From Asanoa ferruginea (GTDB lineage: Bacteria; Actinomycetota; Actinomycetes; Mycobacteriales; Micromonosporaceae): DNA of 64,000 bases. The translations under genes were made by a program, and so were the position numbers. The notes beneath the pieces are model-generated. The model did no database searches, was not told the DNA's origin, and saw nothing but the letters and a program-made list of their open reading frames with translations. The stretch is taken from NCBI RefSeq assembly GCF_003387075.1, contig NZ_QUMQ01000001.1, forward strand, positions 6,696,001 through 6,760,000, given 5' to 3'. Of this stretch, positions 45,301 through 53,330 are shown in pieces. Position 1 is the stretch's first letter, and each line of letters begins with the position of its first letter.

Positions 45301-45392
45301 GCGGGTGACGAGACGGCGGCGGAGCCGCCGGCGACGAGCAGCGTGAGGATCGCGCCGGCGACGAGCAGCCGGCGACGGGGTGGTGCGGGCAT
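42309..45392 (-). CDS. Secreted GH3 beta-glucosidase-like enzyme with two discoidin (F5/8 C) domains
   Basis: 1027 residues. Signal peptide 1-37; discoidin/CBM32-type domains at about 40-165 and 185-310 (each with GTRWSS/TTRWSS, DPQW, YGYSLWEF); a fibronectin-like module about 335-430; then glycoside hydrolase family 3. The catalytic nucleophile is the Asp in LITTDWLPSG. GMPVPPR-like N-terminal features and a C-terminal domain with PLRLNAGDTVVVAGP follow family order. It probably releases glucose from beta-glucan oligomers outside the cell. ATG has GGAG upstream. It is divergent from the GH64 gene and shares LacI-type operators. Confidence 0.93.
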   Translation of the reverse strand: MPAPPRRRLLVAGAILTLLVAGGSAAVSSPAAAAGPLISQGKTATASSAENAGTAASAAVDGNAGTRWSSAFTDPQWLQVDLGGTAAVDQVELVWETAAARAFQIQVAAAAGGPWTTIYSTTTGAGGTQTLAVSGSGRYVRMYGTARTTGYGYSLWEFRVFGTIGGGGGPTDPPPPTGTPISAFKPVNASSFEGGNAPGAAVDGRTTTRWSSQFADPQWMSIDFGGVATINQVVLNWESAYASAYRLETSNDGVGWTPIYTTAAGRGGIERLAVAGTGRYLRLYGTARATGYGYSLWEFQVFGTVDTSASTPPLLSGPTRPPATTGQFALNAPADAAMVTTTRRPALSWAAVGGAVRYQVWINVSRTDYDFAATGNLIDLYTKVAEPTGTSYTPSWDLADRWTYKWYVVAVPGSGATSTSAIRRFSVYVPTLETVADGINIVAGARDLDRNGTISPYEDWRQPVETRVNDLMGRMTAEEKAYQMFYNAQAFPRSGWHFGPAGAQDLHNTLLASAGTRLGIPFVSAGDTIHGYQTTYPTQSALAAAKDYALDYKLGDMQRREQLEVGTRGVLGPLAEVGTKVLYPRIQEGNGENAVVAAAQVRALVAGLQGGPELNPRSVLATVKHWPGEGAGGEALIVYDGVTIKYHMIPFRAAMEAGAVNIMPGYAGSSLLDPGGPGAGDSAPILAYLRQNLGYQGLITTDWLPSGSWIGAAKAGSDVMGGADPGAVGFTIAGFTAGVPAARIDDAVRRVLRIKFQLGLFENPYGDPANGPYRMHTPAYTALANQASREAMTLLKNDGAVLPLRLNAGDTVVVAGPRATDTSACCIWTSYFHQEYGSQTMLQAIQARGAQAGVNVVSGDAPSPKVAIVAVGEGSYTHATQWVKEQPYLPPDQVALIQNFRARGIPVVVALVMPRPYVITDWHDQANAIVVTYRGGEEMGPALASLLFGDYAPTGKLPWQLPRSLADVLRPGGTDVLADATEAWDLPYDLGATAAQRTTLRSQIDAGQQPTPTGNPLYQYGAGRSGF

Positions 45393-45422
45393 CTGGCACT
45401 CCAATACGGGGACGGACGATTT

Positions 45423-45550
45423 GGAGAGCGCTCTCCCACAGCTTCGCGGTCACCCGGCACGGAGTCAAGGACACGAATATCCGCCGTAGTCGAATTGGTT
45501 CTTGACAAGCTCGCCCGGCGGGACGAATGTCTCCGCGTGAGAGCGCTCTC
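45423..45550. promoter_or_regulatory. Shared divergent control region with two LacI-type operators
   Basis: GGAGAGCGCTCTCC at 45423-45436 and GAGAGCGCTCTC at 45539-45550 are perfect palindromes centred on AGCGCT, the type bound by LacI-family sugar repressors such as CebR. On each strand a TTGACW box (45502-45507 plus; 45468-45463 minus) is followed after 17 bases by a weak GAAnnT box, and then by the operator near the transcription start. Both genes should thus be repressed together. No LacI gene is in the window. Confidence 0.82.
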
Positions 45551-45581
45551 TCACCCTGCTTCCGTCCCCGCAGGAGTCGCG

Positions 45582-47348
45582 ATGCCCGTTGCCCTGTCCC
45601 GCCGCCGCGCAGCACTCGCCGTGCTCGCCGCGGTCACCCTCATCACCGCGCTGTTCGTCGTGACCACCCGGTCGCGCGCCGACGCCGCACTGGTCCTGGT
45701 CTCCCAGGGCAAGCCGGCCACCGCCTCGTCCACCGAGAACGCCGCCTCGCCGGCGTCGGCGGCCGTCGACGGAAACCCCGGAACCCGCTGGTCGAGCGCG
45801 TTCGGCGACCCACAGTGGATCCAGGTCGACCTCGGCGCCACGACCTCGGTCGGCCAGGTCGTGCTCCAGTGGGAGGCGGCCTACGCCCGCTCCTTCCAGA
45901 TCCAGGTCGCCGGTGCCGCCGGCGGTCCCTGGACGACCATCTACTCGACCACCACCGGTGCCGGCGGCACCCAGACGCTGACCGTGACCGGCACCGGCCG
46001 CTACGTGCGGATGAACGGCACCGCGCGCGGCACGGCCTACGGCTATTCGCTCTGGGAGTTCCAGGTCTACGGCGTGGTCAACGACCCATCGGGCTGTTCC
46101 GGCAACGCCGCCCTCAACCGGCCGGCGGCCGCGTCGTCAGCTGAGAACGCGACACTGGGCGCCGCCGCGGCCTTCGACGGCAACGCCGGCACCCGTTGGT
46201 CGAGCCTGTTCGCCGACCCGCAGTGGCTGCGCGTCGACCTCGGCAGCACCCAGACGCTCTGCCAGGTGGTGCTCCAGTGGGAAGCGGCGTACGCCCGCTC
46301 CTTCCAGGTCCAGGTTTCCGCCGGGCCCGATGGTCCCTGGACGACCGTCTACTCGACCACGACCGGCACCGGCGGCACCCAGACCCTCGCCGTCTCCGGT
46401 TCGGGGCGCTACGTGCGGATGAACGGCACCGCGCGGGCCACCGCCTACGGCTACTCGCTGTGGGAGTTCGTCGTGCGTACCACCGGTGGTGGACCGACGC
46501 CGCCACCGACCACGAACCCGCCGCCGACCGGTGGCTTCTGGGGTGACACCACCACGATCCCGGCCGCGCAGAACGTGGTCATGGTCAAGGTGCTCAACCG
46601 CACCAACGGCCGCTACCCCGACAGCCAGGTCTACTGGAGCTACAACGGCCAGGTGCACTCGATCGCCGAGCAGCCCTACTTCGACATGCCGGCCAACACC
46701 GCCGGCCGGATGTATTTCTACCTCGGTTCGCCGACCAGCCAATACAACGACTTCATCGAGTTCACGGTCGGGCCGGCGGTGTTCAACGGCAACACCACCC
46801 GGGTCGACGCGTTCGCGCTGAAACTCGCGATGCGGCTGCACGCCCGCGACGGCTACGACGCCTCGGTCGGCGAGACGGAGGCGACGTTCGCCGAGGACCG
46901 CGCGGTGACGTTCCAGCGCTTCGCCGACGCGATGCCGGCGGAGTTCAAGCACCTCGCCGACATCCAGGCGCCCTACCGGATCCCGTCACCCGGCAACTCG
47001 CCGCAATTCCGTGCCGGGGGCCAATACCAGAACTACATGACGGCGTACGCGTCGCAGAACGGCCTGGCCGCGTCCACATCGGACATCTTCGGCTGTGCCG
47101 GCCCGCTGGCCAACAACGCCGGCGGCTGCGCCGCGCTGAACCGGCACGTGGCACACCTGCCGCAGTCGTCGTGGTCCAACCCGGCGCTGTTCTACCAGGC
47201 CCCGCCGGCCAACTACTACGCCAAGTTCTGGCACGACCGGGCGATCGGGGGCAAGGCGTACGGGTTCCCGTACGACGACTACGCCGAACAGTCCTCGTTC
47301 ATCTCGCACGGCAACCCGCAGTGGCTGCTGGTGGCCGTCGGCTGGTGA
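45582..47348 (+). CDS. Secreted GH64-type beta-1,3-glucanase with two discoidin domains
   Basis: 588 residues. Signal peptide 1-38; discoidin domains at about 45-170 and 178-305; Pro/Thr linker (GGGPTPPPTTNPPPTGG); C-terminal thaumatin-like GH64 domain (about 330-588) with RYPDSQVYWSYNGQVHSIA, MYFYLGSPTSQYNDFIEFTVG and RVDAFALKLAMRLHA. GH64 enzymes release laminaripentaose from beta-1,3-glucan. GGAG precedes the ATG at 45582. The discoidin domains are near-duplicates of those in the divergent GH3 protein, so the two probably bind the same wall or glucan. GH64 assignment is from motif memory. Confidence 0.87.
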   Translation: MPVALSRRRAALAVLAAVTLITALFVVTTRSRADAALVLVSQGKPATASSTENAASPASAAVDGNPGTRWSSAFGDPQWIQVDLGATTSVGQVVLQWEAAYARSFQIQVAGAAGGPWTTIYSTTTGAGGTQTLTVTGTGRYVRMNGTARGTAYGYSLWEFQVYGVVNDPSGCSGNAALNRPAAASSAENATLGAAAAFDGNAGTRWSSLFADPQWLRVDLGSTQTLCQVVLQWEAAYARSFQVQVSAGPDGPWTTVYSTTTGTGGTQTLAVSGSGRYVRMNGTARATAYGYSLWEFVVRTTGGGPTPPPTTNPPPTGGFWGDTTTIPAAQNVVMVKVLNRTNGRYPDSQVYWSYNGQVHSIAEQPYFDMPANTAGRMYFYLGSPTSQYNDFIEFTVGPAVFNGNTTRVDAFALKLAMRLHARDGYDASVGETEATFAEDRAVTFQRFADAMPAEFKHLADIQAPYRIPSPGNSPQFRAGGQYQNYMTAYASQNGLAASTSDIFGCAGPLANNAGGCAALNRHVAHLPQSSWSNPALFYQAPPANYYAKFWHDRAIGGKAYGFPYDDYAEQSSFISHGNPQWLLVAVGW

Positions 47349-47352
47349 CGGT

Positions 47353-47390
47353 GCGGCGACCCGGTCCGCGTGCGCGGACCGGGTCGCCGC
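47353..47390. terminator. Strong bidirectional terminator hairpin
   Basis: 18-bp perfect inverted repeat (GCGGCGACCCGGTCCGCG and its complement) around TG, 4 bases after the GH64 stop and 7 bases before the end of the convergent permease gene. Confidence 0.9.
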
Positions 47391-47397
47391 TCGGCGG

Positions 47398-50079
47398 TCA
47401 GCGGCCGCGGACCACGGCCCGGATCGGCACCGCGCCGGCCAGCACGCCGAGGACGACCACCGTGCCGACCAGGGCGGCGTAGCGCAGTGGGTCGACGATC
47501 AGATGCAGGCCGCCGTCCTGGGCCAGGCCGAAGGCGCCCAGCACGATCGACGTGACCAGCACGCCCCAGAACAGCGCTACCGCGACCGCGATGCCGGCCT
47601 CGATGGTGGCCATCCGGCGGACCTGGGCGACCGTGGCACCGGTGAGGCGCAGGGTGGCGTACTCGGTCCGGCGGCCCACCGTGGCGATCGCGAACGTGTT
47701 GACCACCGCGACCGCGGTGAAGACCAGTGCGATGGCGACCAGCAGCTCCCACGCGGCCTGCTGGGTGGACGCGTCGCCGGCCTTGGGGGTGGTCGCGGCG
47801 GGCCAGCCGGCGCGGATCTTGTTTGCGACGGCCGGGTCGTCGGTGTGCAGGTAGACCGCGGAGACCAGGCCGCGCGGGTCGTGCGCGGCGACCAGCGCGG
47901 CGGGCAGCACCAGGTCGCCGAAGCCGCGGGCCCGCTCGTAGATCGCCGTCAACCGCAGGGTGGTCGCGGTGCCGTCGGCCAACCACAGCTTCACGTCGTC
48001 GCCCACCGCCCAGTCCTGAGCCGTCGCCAGCGAACCGCTGGCCGCGAACGTGCCGTCGCCCACCCCGGCGCCGGGCACGGCTGGCGAATCGTTGGGCGCG
48101 GCGGTGTCCTTACCGCCCTGGGCGCCGCCGGGCACGGCTGGCGAGTCGTTGGGCGCGGCGGTGTCGTTGCCGTCCTGGGCGCCGCCGGGCACGGTTGGCG
48201 GGTCGTTGGGCGCGGCGGTGTCGTTGCCGCCCTGGGTGCCGGCTGGCGGCGCCGTGCCTTCAGCGCTCAGGGCACCGGATCGCACTGCCAGGTCGAGGAC
48301 CGGCTTGCCGGTCGTCGCCAGGCCCTGGGCCGGGTAGTCCTCGGGCTTTCCGCCGCTGACCGCGATCACCCGGGTCGGGATCGTCATGGCCGCGCCGCTG
48401 ACGCCGGGTGTCGCGGCGAGTTCGCGGGCCGCCGCGGGGGAGAGGCCCCCAGGATCGCCGACCCGCACGGTCGCGGCGGCATTGCGGGCGGCGCTCTCCT
48501 TCGCCACCACGTTCTCGCTCAGCTTCCCGGTCAGCAGCATCGTCGCGGTGATGCCGAACAGCAGCACCAGCGGCACCGCGACGGCGGCGACCCGACGGGC
48601 CTGGGCCCGCGAGTTGGTGCCGGCCAGCCAGGCGGACGCGCCGCCGAGCCGGGCCAGCCGGCCGGCGATGGCGGTCAGCGGCCGCACCAGCAGCGGCGCG
48701 CCGGCCGCGACCGCGCAGACCAGCAGCGCGCTGGCCACGAAGCTCATGCCGAGGCCGAGGTTGCCGCCGAGGGGGACGAAACCGAGCACCGCGACCGCAC
48801 CGCCGGCGGTCAGCACCGCGATCACCGTGCGCAGGACGCCGCCGCCGGCCGGTGCCAGCGCCGCCTCGGTCAGTGCCTGTGCCGGCGCGATCCGGGCTGC
48901 CCGCCGGGCCGCCAGCCGCGCGGCGACGAAGGTGAGGACCAGCCCGGCGAACGCTGCCAGGAGCAGCACGATGGGAGAGAGCACCACGACGAACTGCGGC
49001 GGCACCACGCCCAGGTCCCGGAAGCGGCCCGCGATCAGGTGGGCGATCAGCATGCCCAGGGGCAGGCCCGGGACCGCCGAGAGCACCGCGAGCAGCACCG
49101 CCTCGACGCCGACCAGGCGCCGCAACTGGCCGGGCGTGGCGCCGACGGCGCGCAGCAGGGCGAGTTCCCGCAACCGCTGCCGCACCGCCAGGGCGACGGT
49201 GCCGACCAGCACGAACACCGCCGCGAACGCGGTGACGCCGATCAGGATGCCGAACACCGAGATCGGGCCGATGTAGTCGGGCAGCGCGCCGGGCAGGTCG
49301 GCCCGCACCCGGTCGACACCGGTCCACATCGGAGCGCCAGCGACCAACGGTGCCGCCGCGGCCTCGAACGCCGCGGCATCCCTCGTGCGCACTGCGATGG
49401 CGGTCGGCCCGGTCAGCCCCGAAACGGCCTCGACGGCGCCGTCGGAGACGAACAGCGCGGCCTGACCGGCCAGGTGCTCCGCGGCGATGCCGGCCACGGT
49501 CAGCCGGTGGTCGCCGGTCTTCGTGGTCACGGTCAACTCGTCACCGACCGCCAGCGCGGCCCGGCCGGCCACGTCCGCGTCGACCACCACCGAGTCCCGC
49601 CCCGGCGCCGCACCGTCCCGCAGGGTGAACGGCGCCAGCGTCGCCGAGGCCCAGCCGTGCCCGATCACCGGGGCGTCGTCGGCGCCGAGGACCGGGCGAC
49701 CGTCCACGGTGACCCGCACCGGGAACGCCGCGTCCGGCACGGCCGCGTCGACACCCGGGAGCGCGGCGAGCTTGCCGGCCAGGTCGGCGGGCAGCGTACC
49801 CGCGCCGGTCAGTCGCTCGGATTTGGTCTTGCTCTTGGTCTTGCCCTTCTTCTTCTGCTTGACGCTGGTCGCCTCCACGGCACGGGCACCGGACACCACG
49901 ACGTCGGCGGCCGCGAACCGGTTGGCGGTCGGCTTCGCGGTCAGCACCGAGAAGAGCAGGGTGCCGCCGGCGGCGAGCAGGGCGATGGCGAGGATGGCGG
50001 CGACGAAGGTGCCGGCGTAGACACCCTTGTGGCGGCCGAGCGTGCCGGCGGCGAGGCGCGGGATGGGGCTGCTGATCAT
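47398..50079 (-). CDS. Two-domain FtsX-like ABC permease, no adjacent ATPase
   Basis: 893 residues. Helix near 20-45, a large extracytoplasmic domain, three helices, a central helix pair, a second large domain and three C-terminal helices: the double FtsX/MacB_PCD layout of actinobacterial lipoprotein- or peptide-type exporters. Two unusual insertions: a Lys-rich stretch KQKKKGKTKSKTKSE at about 75-89, and three in-frame 19-residue repeats (GGAQDGNDTAAPNDSPAVP type) encoded at 48073-48243. The matching ATPase gene is not next to it; the neighbour is an SDR gene on the other strand. Confidence 0.9.
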   Translation of the reverse strand: MISSPIPRLAAGTLGRHKGVYAGTFVAAILAIALLAAGGTLLFSVLTAKPTANRFAAADVVVSGARAVEATSVKQKKKGKTKSKTKSERLTGAGTLPADLAGKLAALPGVDAAVPDAAFPVRVTVDGRPVLGADDAPVIGHGWASATLAPFTLRDGAAPGRDSVVVDADVAGRAALAVGDELTVTTKTGDHRLTVAGIAAEHLAGQAALFVSDGAVEAVSGLTGPTAIAVRTRDAAAFEAAAAPLVAGAPMWTGVDRVRADLPGALPDYIGPISVFGILIGVTAFAAVFVLVGTVALAVRQRLRELALLRAVGATPGQLRRLVGVEAVLLAVLSAVPGLPLGMLIAHLIAGRFRDLGVVPPQFVVVLSPIVLLLAAFAGLVLTFVAARLAARRAARIAPAQALTEAALAPAGGGVLRTVIAVLTAGGAVAVLGFVPLGGNLGLGMSFVASALLVCAVAAGAPLLVRPLTAIAGRLARLGGASAWLAGTNSRAQARRVAAVAVPLVLLFGITATMLLTGKLSENVVAKESAARNAAATVRVGDPGGLSPAAARELAATPGVSGAAMTIPTRVIAVSGGKPEDYPAQGLATTGKPVLDLAVRSGALSAEGTAPPAGTQGGNDTAAPNDPPTVPGGAQDGNDTAAPNDSPAVPGGAQGGKDTAAPNDSPAVPGAGVGDGTFAASGSLATAQDWAVGDDVKLWLADGTATTLRLTAIYERARGFGDLVLPAALVAAHDPRGLVSAVYLHTDDPAVANKIRAGWPAATTPKAGDASTQQAAWELLVAIALVFTAVAVVNTFAIATVGRRTEYATLRLTGATVAQVRRMATIEAGIAVAVALFWGVLVTSIVLGAFGLAQDGGLHLIVDPLRYAALVGTVVVLGVLAGAVPIRAVVRGR
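48073..48243. repeat. Three in-frame 57-bp repeats inside the FtsX-like gene
   Basis: GGGCACGG marks begin at 48073, 48130 and 48187, exactly 57 bases apart. The unit codes for a 19-residue Gly/Asn/Asp/Pro-rich segment in the second extracytoplasmic domain; period divisible by three keeps the frame. Confidence 0.92.
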
Positions 50080-50186
50080 GGATTCAAGCCTGGTCGAAAG
50101 CCCTCTCGATGGACACCCGGCCGGCGGGCGTCCCCCGGGTAGGGCCTGCCCTACCGGTTTCGATCCCCGAGGCCGGGGAAGTCGAG

Positions 50187-51071
50187 ATGATGGCTTTCGA
50201 CGCGCGGTCCACGGCGGCCGAGGTGGTGGCGGGCATCGACCTCCGCGGGCAGCGTGCGGTGGTCACCGGCGGCTCCTCGGGCATCGGCCGGGAGACCGCG
50301 CGGGCGCTGGCCGCCGCGGGCGCCGAGGTCACCATCGCGGTGCGTGACCCGAAGCGGACCGCTGGGTTCACCGCCGAGCGGCTCGACCTGGCCGACCTCG
50401 AGTCGGTGCGCGAGTTCGCCGACCGCTGGCGGGGGCCGTTGCACATCCTGGTCAACAACGCCGCGGTGATGCGGCCGCCGGAGTCGCGCACGGCGCAGGG
50501 CTGGGAGCTCCAGTTCGGCACCAACCACCTCGGCCACTTCGCGCTGGCCACCGCGCTGCAACCGGCGATGGTCGCGGCCGACGGGGCGCGGGTCGTCGAG
50601 GTCACCTCCGCGGCACACCTGCGGGCCGAGGTCGACTTCGACGACCTCAACTTCGAGCAGCGGGGGTACGACCCGCAGGCCGCCTACGACCAGTCCAAGA
50701 CGGCCAACATCCTGTTCGTGGTCGAGGCGGCGCGGCGCTGGGCGCACGACGGCGTCACCGCCGACGCGGTCAACCCCGGCGGCGTGCGCGGCAACCTCCA
50801 GCGCAACCTGTCGGCGGAGGAACTCGCCGCGCTCGACGAGCGCGCCCGGGCGGGCAACGGCTGGAAGAGTCCCGAGCAGGGTGCGGCGACGTCGGTCTAC
50901 GTGGCGACCGCACCATCACTCGCCGGCGTGTCGGGCCGCTACTTCGAAGACTGCCACGAGGCCGGCCTGCACCAGCCGGGCGGCACCGGCGGCGTCGCGC
51001 CCTACGCGATCGATCCGGCCAACGCGGCCCGGCTGTGGGAGATCTCCGCCGAGGCGGTCGACGCCGGCTAG
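50187..51071 (+). CDS. Short-chain dehydrogenase/reductase (retinol-dehydrogenase-like)
   Basis: 294 residues. NAD(P)-binding TGGSSGIG at 27-34, NNAAVM near 90, catalytic Ser141, Tyr167 and Lys171 (AYDQSKTANI). FGTNHLGHFALATAL and the asymmetric AYDQSKTANILF are typical of the WWOX/retinol dehydrogenase-like classical SDRs. Start: ATG 50187 or the next codon, 50190, after GGGGAAG. Substrate unknown. Confidence 0.92.
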   Translation: MMAFDARSTAAEVVAGIDLRGQRAVVTGGSSGIGRETARALAAAGAEVTIAVRDPKRTAGFTAERLDLADLESVREFADRWRGPLHILVNNAAVMRPPESRTAQGWELQFGTNHLGHFALATALQPAMVAADGARVVEVTSAAHLRAEVDFDDLNFEQRGYDPQAAYDQSKTANILFVVEAARRWAHDGVTADAVNPGGVRGNLQRNLSAEELAALDERARAGNGWKSPEQGAATSVYVATAPSLAGVSGRYFEDCHEAGLHQPGGTGGVAPYAIDPANAARLWEISAEAVDAG

Positions 51072-51087
51072 CCGTACCCTCGCGGTC

Positions 51088-51948
51088 ATGCACATTGTTC
51101 GTTATCGCCGGGCCGACGACGCCACCCCTCGCGTGGGCGTCCGCACCGACGGGGTGGTCCGATCACTGCCGGTGGCCTCCGTCGCGGCGCTGCTCGGCGC
51201 ACGCCTGGCCGACATTCAAGCGCTGACGTCGGAGCCGGGCGACGTCGTCGACGACGCCCGGCTGCTGGCACCTGTCGACGGCGCCACCGAGGTGTGGGCC
51301 GCCGGGGTCACCTATCTGCGCTCGCGCGAGGCGCGGATGGAGGAGAGCAGCGAGGCCGACATCTACGGCCGGGTGTACGACGCCGCCCGCCCCGAGCTGT
51401 TCTTCAAGTCGGCCGCCTGGCGGGTCGTGGTCGACGGCGAGCCGGTCGCGATCCGCGCCGACTCCGGGCTCGACGTGCCCGAGCCGGAGCTGGCCCTGGT
51501 CGTCAACCGGTTCGGCGAGATCGCGGGCTACCTGGTCTCCAATGACATGAGCTCGCGCTCGATCGAGGGCGAAAACCCCCTCTACCTACCTCAGGCCAAG
51601 GTGTACGCCGGCGCGTGCGCCCTGTCGGCCGGCATCCGCCCGGCGTGGGAGGTCGACGGATCCGACCTGCCGGTCGCGGTGCGGGTCACCCGCGACGGCG
51701 TCGCCGTGTGGACCGGCACGACGTCGACGGCCCGCCTCAAGCGCCCGTTCGCGGACCTGGTCGACTACCTGTTCAAGGCCGACAACTTCCCGGCCGGCGC
51801 GGTCCTCTCGACCGGCACGGGCCTGGCCCCGGCGCTCGACTTCACCCTGCGCGAGGGCGACGTCGTCACCATCACGATCGACGAGGTGGGCGAGCTGACC
51901 AACCCGGTGGTCGTCGGCCGCGAACACTTCGAGTTCCTGCGTCCCTAG
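51088..51948 (+). CDS. Fumarylacetoacetate hydrolase (FAH) superfamily protein
   Basis: 286 residues. WAAGVTYLRSREARMEE, RPELFFKSAAWRVVVDGEP, DVPEPELALVVNRFGEIAGYLVSNDMSSRSIEGENPLY, divided here by motif: the acidic residues in these segments bind the divalent metal. Relatives include 2-keto-4-pentenoate hydratase/OHED decarboxylase and dihydroxy-acid dehydratase-like FAH proteins of sugar-acid pathways. The ATG at 51088 lies 7 bases after TACCCT (51075-51080), leaderless type. Stop shares CTAG with the convergent MarR gene. Confidence 0.9.
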   Translation: MHIVRYRRADDATPRVGVRTDGVVRSLPVASVAALLGARLADIQALTSEPGDVVDDARLLAPVDGATEVWAAGVTYLRSREARMEESSEADIYGRVYDAARPELFFKSAAWRVVVDGEPVAIRADSGLDVPEPELALVVNRFGEIAGYLVSNDMSSRSIEGENPLYLPQAKVYAGACALSAGIRPAWEVDGSDLPVAVRVTRDGVAVWTGTTSTARLKRPFADLVDYLFKADNFPAGAVLSTGTGLAPALDFTLREGDVVTITIDEVGELTNPVVVGREHFEFLRP

Positions 51949-52358
51949 GGGCTCATCTGTTTGACGATCTTTTCCAGCGCTCTGGTGAGGCGGTGTAGCT
52001 CGGTCGGGGTGAGGGTCGCCAGCGCGTGGTCGGCGATGCGGCGGCGGGCGTCCTCGATCGGTTGCTGGGCCGCGCGGGCCAAGGGCGTCAGGTAGAGGCG
52101 GACGAGGCGGCCGTCGTGCGGGTCGGGGCGGCGGTCGAGCAGGCCGGCCGCCTCCATCCGGGCGGCCGTGTTGACCACCGTCGGCGTCGTGACGCCCATT
52201 CTCGCCGCCAGGTCGCCGGGGGTGAGGCCGTCGTCCTGCCAGAGCGCCTCGAGCAGCAGGTTCTGGCCGATCCGCACGCCGTGCGGGCGCATCGCGTCGT
52301 CGGTGGCCGCGCTCAGCAGCTTCTGCGCGCGGGTGAGCAGCCGGATCACGTCGGTCAC
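51945..52358 (-). CDS. MarR-family transcriptional regulator
   Basis: 137 residues. MarR fold with GLTPGDLAARMGVTTPTVVNTAARMEAAGLLDR as recognition region and RPDPHDGRLVRLYLT as wing; clearly related in pattern to the regulator at 8939-9394. GTG start. Diverges from an NAD-dependent epimerase gene; two 18-bp palindromes lie between them. Confidence 0.92.
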   Translation of the reverse strand: MTDVIRLLTRAQKLLSAATDDAMRPHGVRIGQNLLLEALWQDDGLTPGDLAARMGVTTPTVVNTAARMEAAGLLDRRPDPHDGRLVRLYLTPLARAAQQPIEDARRRIADHALATLTPTELHRLTRALEKIVKQMSP

Positions 52359-52374
52359 GGCCCCAGCTTATCGG

Positions 52375-52427
52375 TCGTTTGCCGGCTAATGACCTGGCGG
52401 CTATGGTGGTCGTTAGCTGGCTAACGA
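52375..52427. promoter_or_regulatory. MarR operators between divergent MarR and epimerase genes
   Basis: TCGTTAGCTGGCTAACGA at 52410-52427 has perfect 8-bp arms around TG. TCGTTTGCCGGCTAATGA at 52375-52392 is a weaker copy with two changed bases; centres are 35 bp apart. Same logic as the sites at 9427-9472, and the core GTTA/TAAC half-sites are shared. Confidence 0.83.
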
Positions 52428-52447
52428 CATCTGCTCTGGAGCTCACG

Positions 52448-53330
52448 ATGATTCTGCTTACCGGTGGTCTCGGGTTCATCGGTTCACATACGGCCGCGGC
52501 GCTGCGCGACCTCGGCGCCGACGTGCTGCTCGGGCAGCGCCGGGCGGGGCCTTTGGCAGTCCGGGTCGACTGCACCGATCTCGACAGCCTGCGCGCCGTG
52601 GGTGCGCGCCACCAGGTGACGGGCATCGTCCACCTCGCCGCCGCTGGGCTCGATGCCGGTCCGGTGCTCGACAAGTTGTGGGCCGACACGCTGTCACTGT
52701 TCAATGTGCTGCGGGTGGCGCAGGAGTGGGACGTGCAGCGGGTCGTGCTGGCCAGCACGATCGGGGTCTACGCAGGCGTGCCCGATGGTGTGTTTCGCGA
52801 GGACCTGCCGCTGCCGCTGGCGAGCCCGCACGCGATCCCGGCCGCGAAGAAGGTGACCGAGGTGGTCGCCGGTGCGCTCGACGGGCTACCGCTGGTCTGC
52901 GCGCGGATCGGCGCGATCTGGGGGGCCGCTGGGCCGGACACCGTCGCCGTTCTTCGGTGCACCGCAACTGATGCACGCGGCGGTCCGAAGTGGACCTGCG
53001 CCGGTAGGCCTGTGCGCCGACGACGCGGTCGACATGCTCTACGCGAAGGACGCCGGTCGCGCATTGGCCTTGCTGGCGACGGGGGCGGGGCTGCGGCATC
53101 GAACGTACAATGTGGGCAGTGGCATTCTCACCACCAACCGCGAGGTCGCGGCGGCGATCGCGCGCGTCGTGCCCGGCGCCGCGGCCGAACTGGCTTCGGG
53201 CGACCGGCCAGTTCACGCCGCGGCGCTAGACGTTGGTCGGCTGCGCGCCGACACCGGGTTCCGGCCGCGCTTCACTCTTGACGCGGCCGTCGGTGACTAC
53301 GCGGCCTGGTTACGCGGCCACGAACGTTAG
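52448..53330 (+). pseudogene. NAD-dependent epimerase/dehydratase, broken by one extra G
   Basis: Begins MILLTGGLGFIGSHTAAAL with the extended-SDR Rossmann motif (TGGLGFIG). The frame runs well to ARIGAIWG, where a run of six G at 52920-52925 shifts it. With one G fewer the text continues PLGRTPSPFFGAPQLMHAAV and on to YNVGSGILTTNREVAAAIARVV and stop at 53330, giving about 293 residues. The uncorrected frame would end at 53281 with an Arg-rich nonsense tail. GGAG precedes the ATG. Either a true mutation, slippage at the G-run, or a sequencing error. Confidence 0.83.

Noticed and set aside
47503-50142. 879-codon plus-strand frame opposite the FtsX-like permease
   Set aside because: Antisense shadow of a GC-rich gene with Arg/Gly/His-rich composition; the minus strand shows clear FtsX features.
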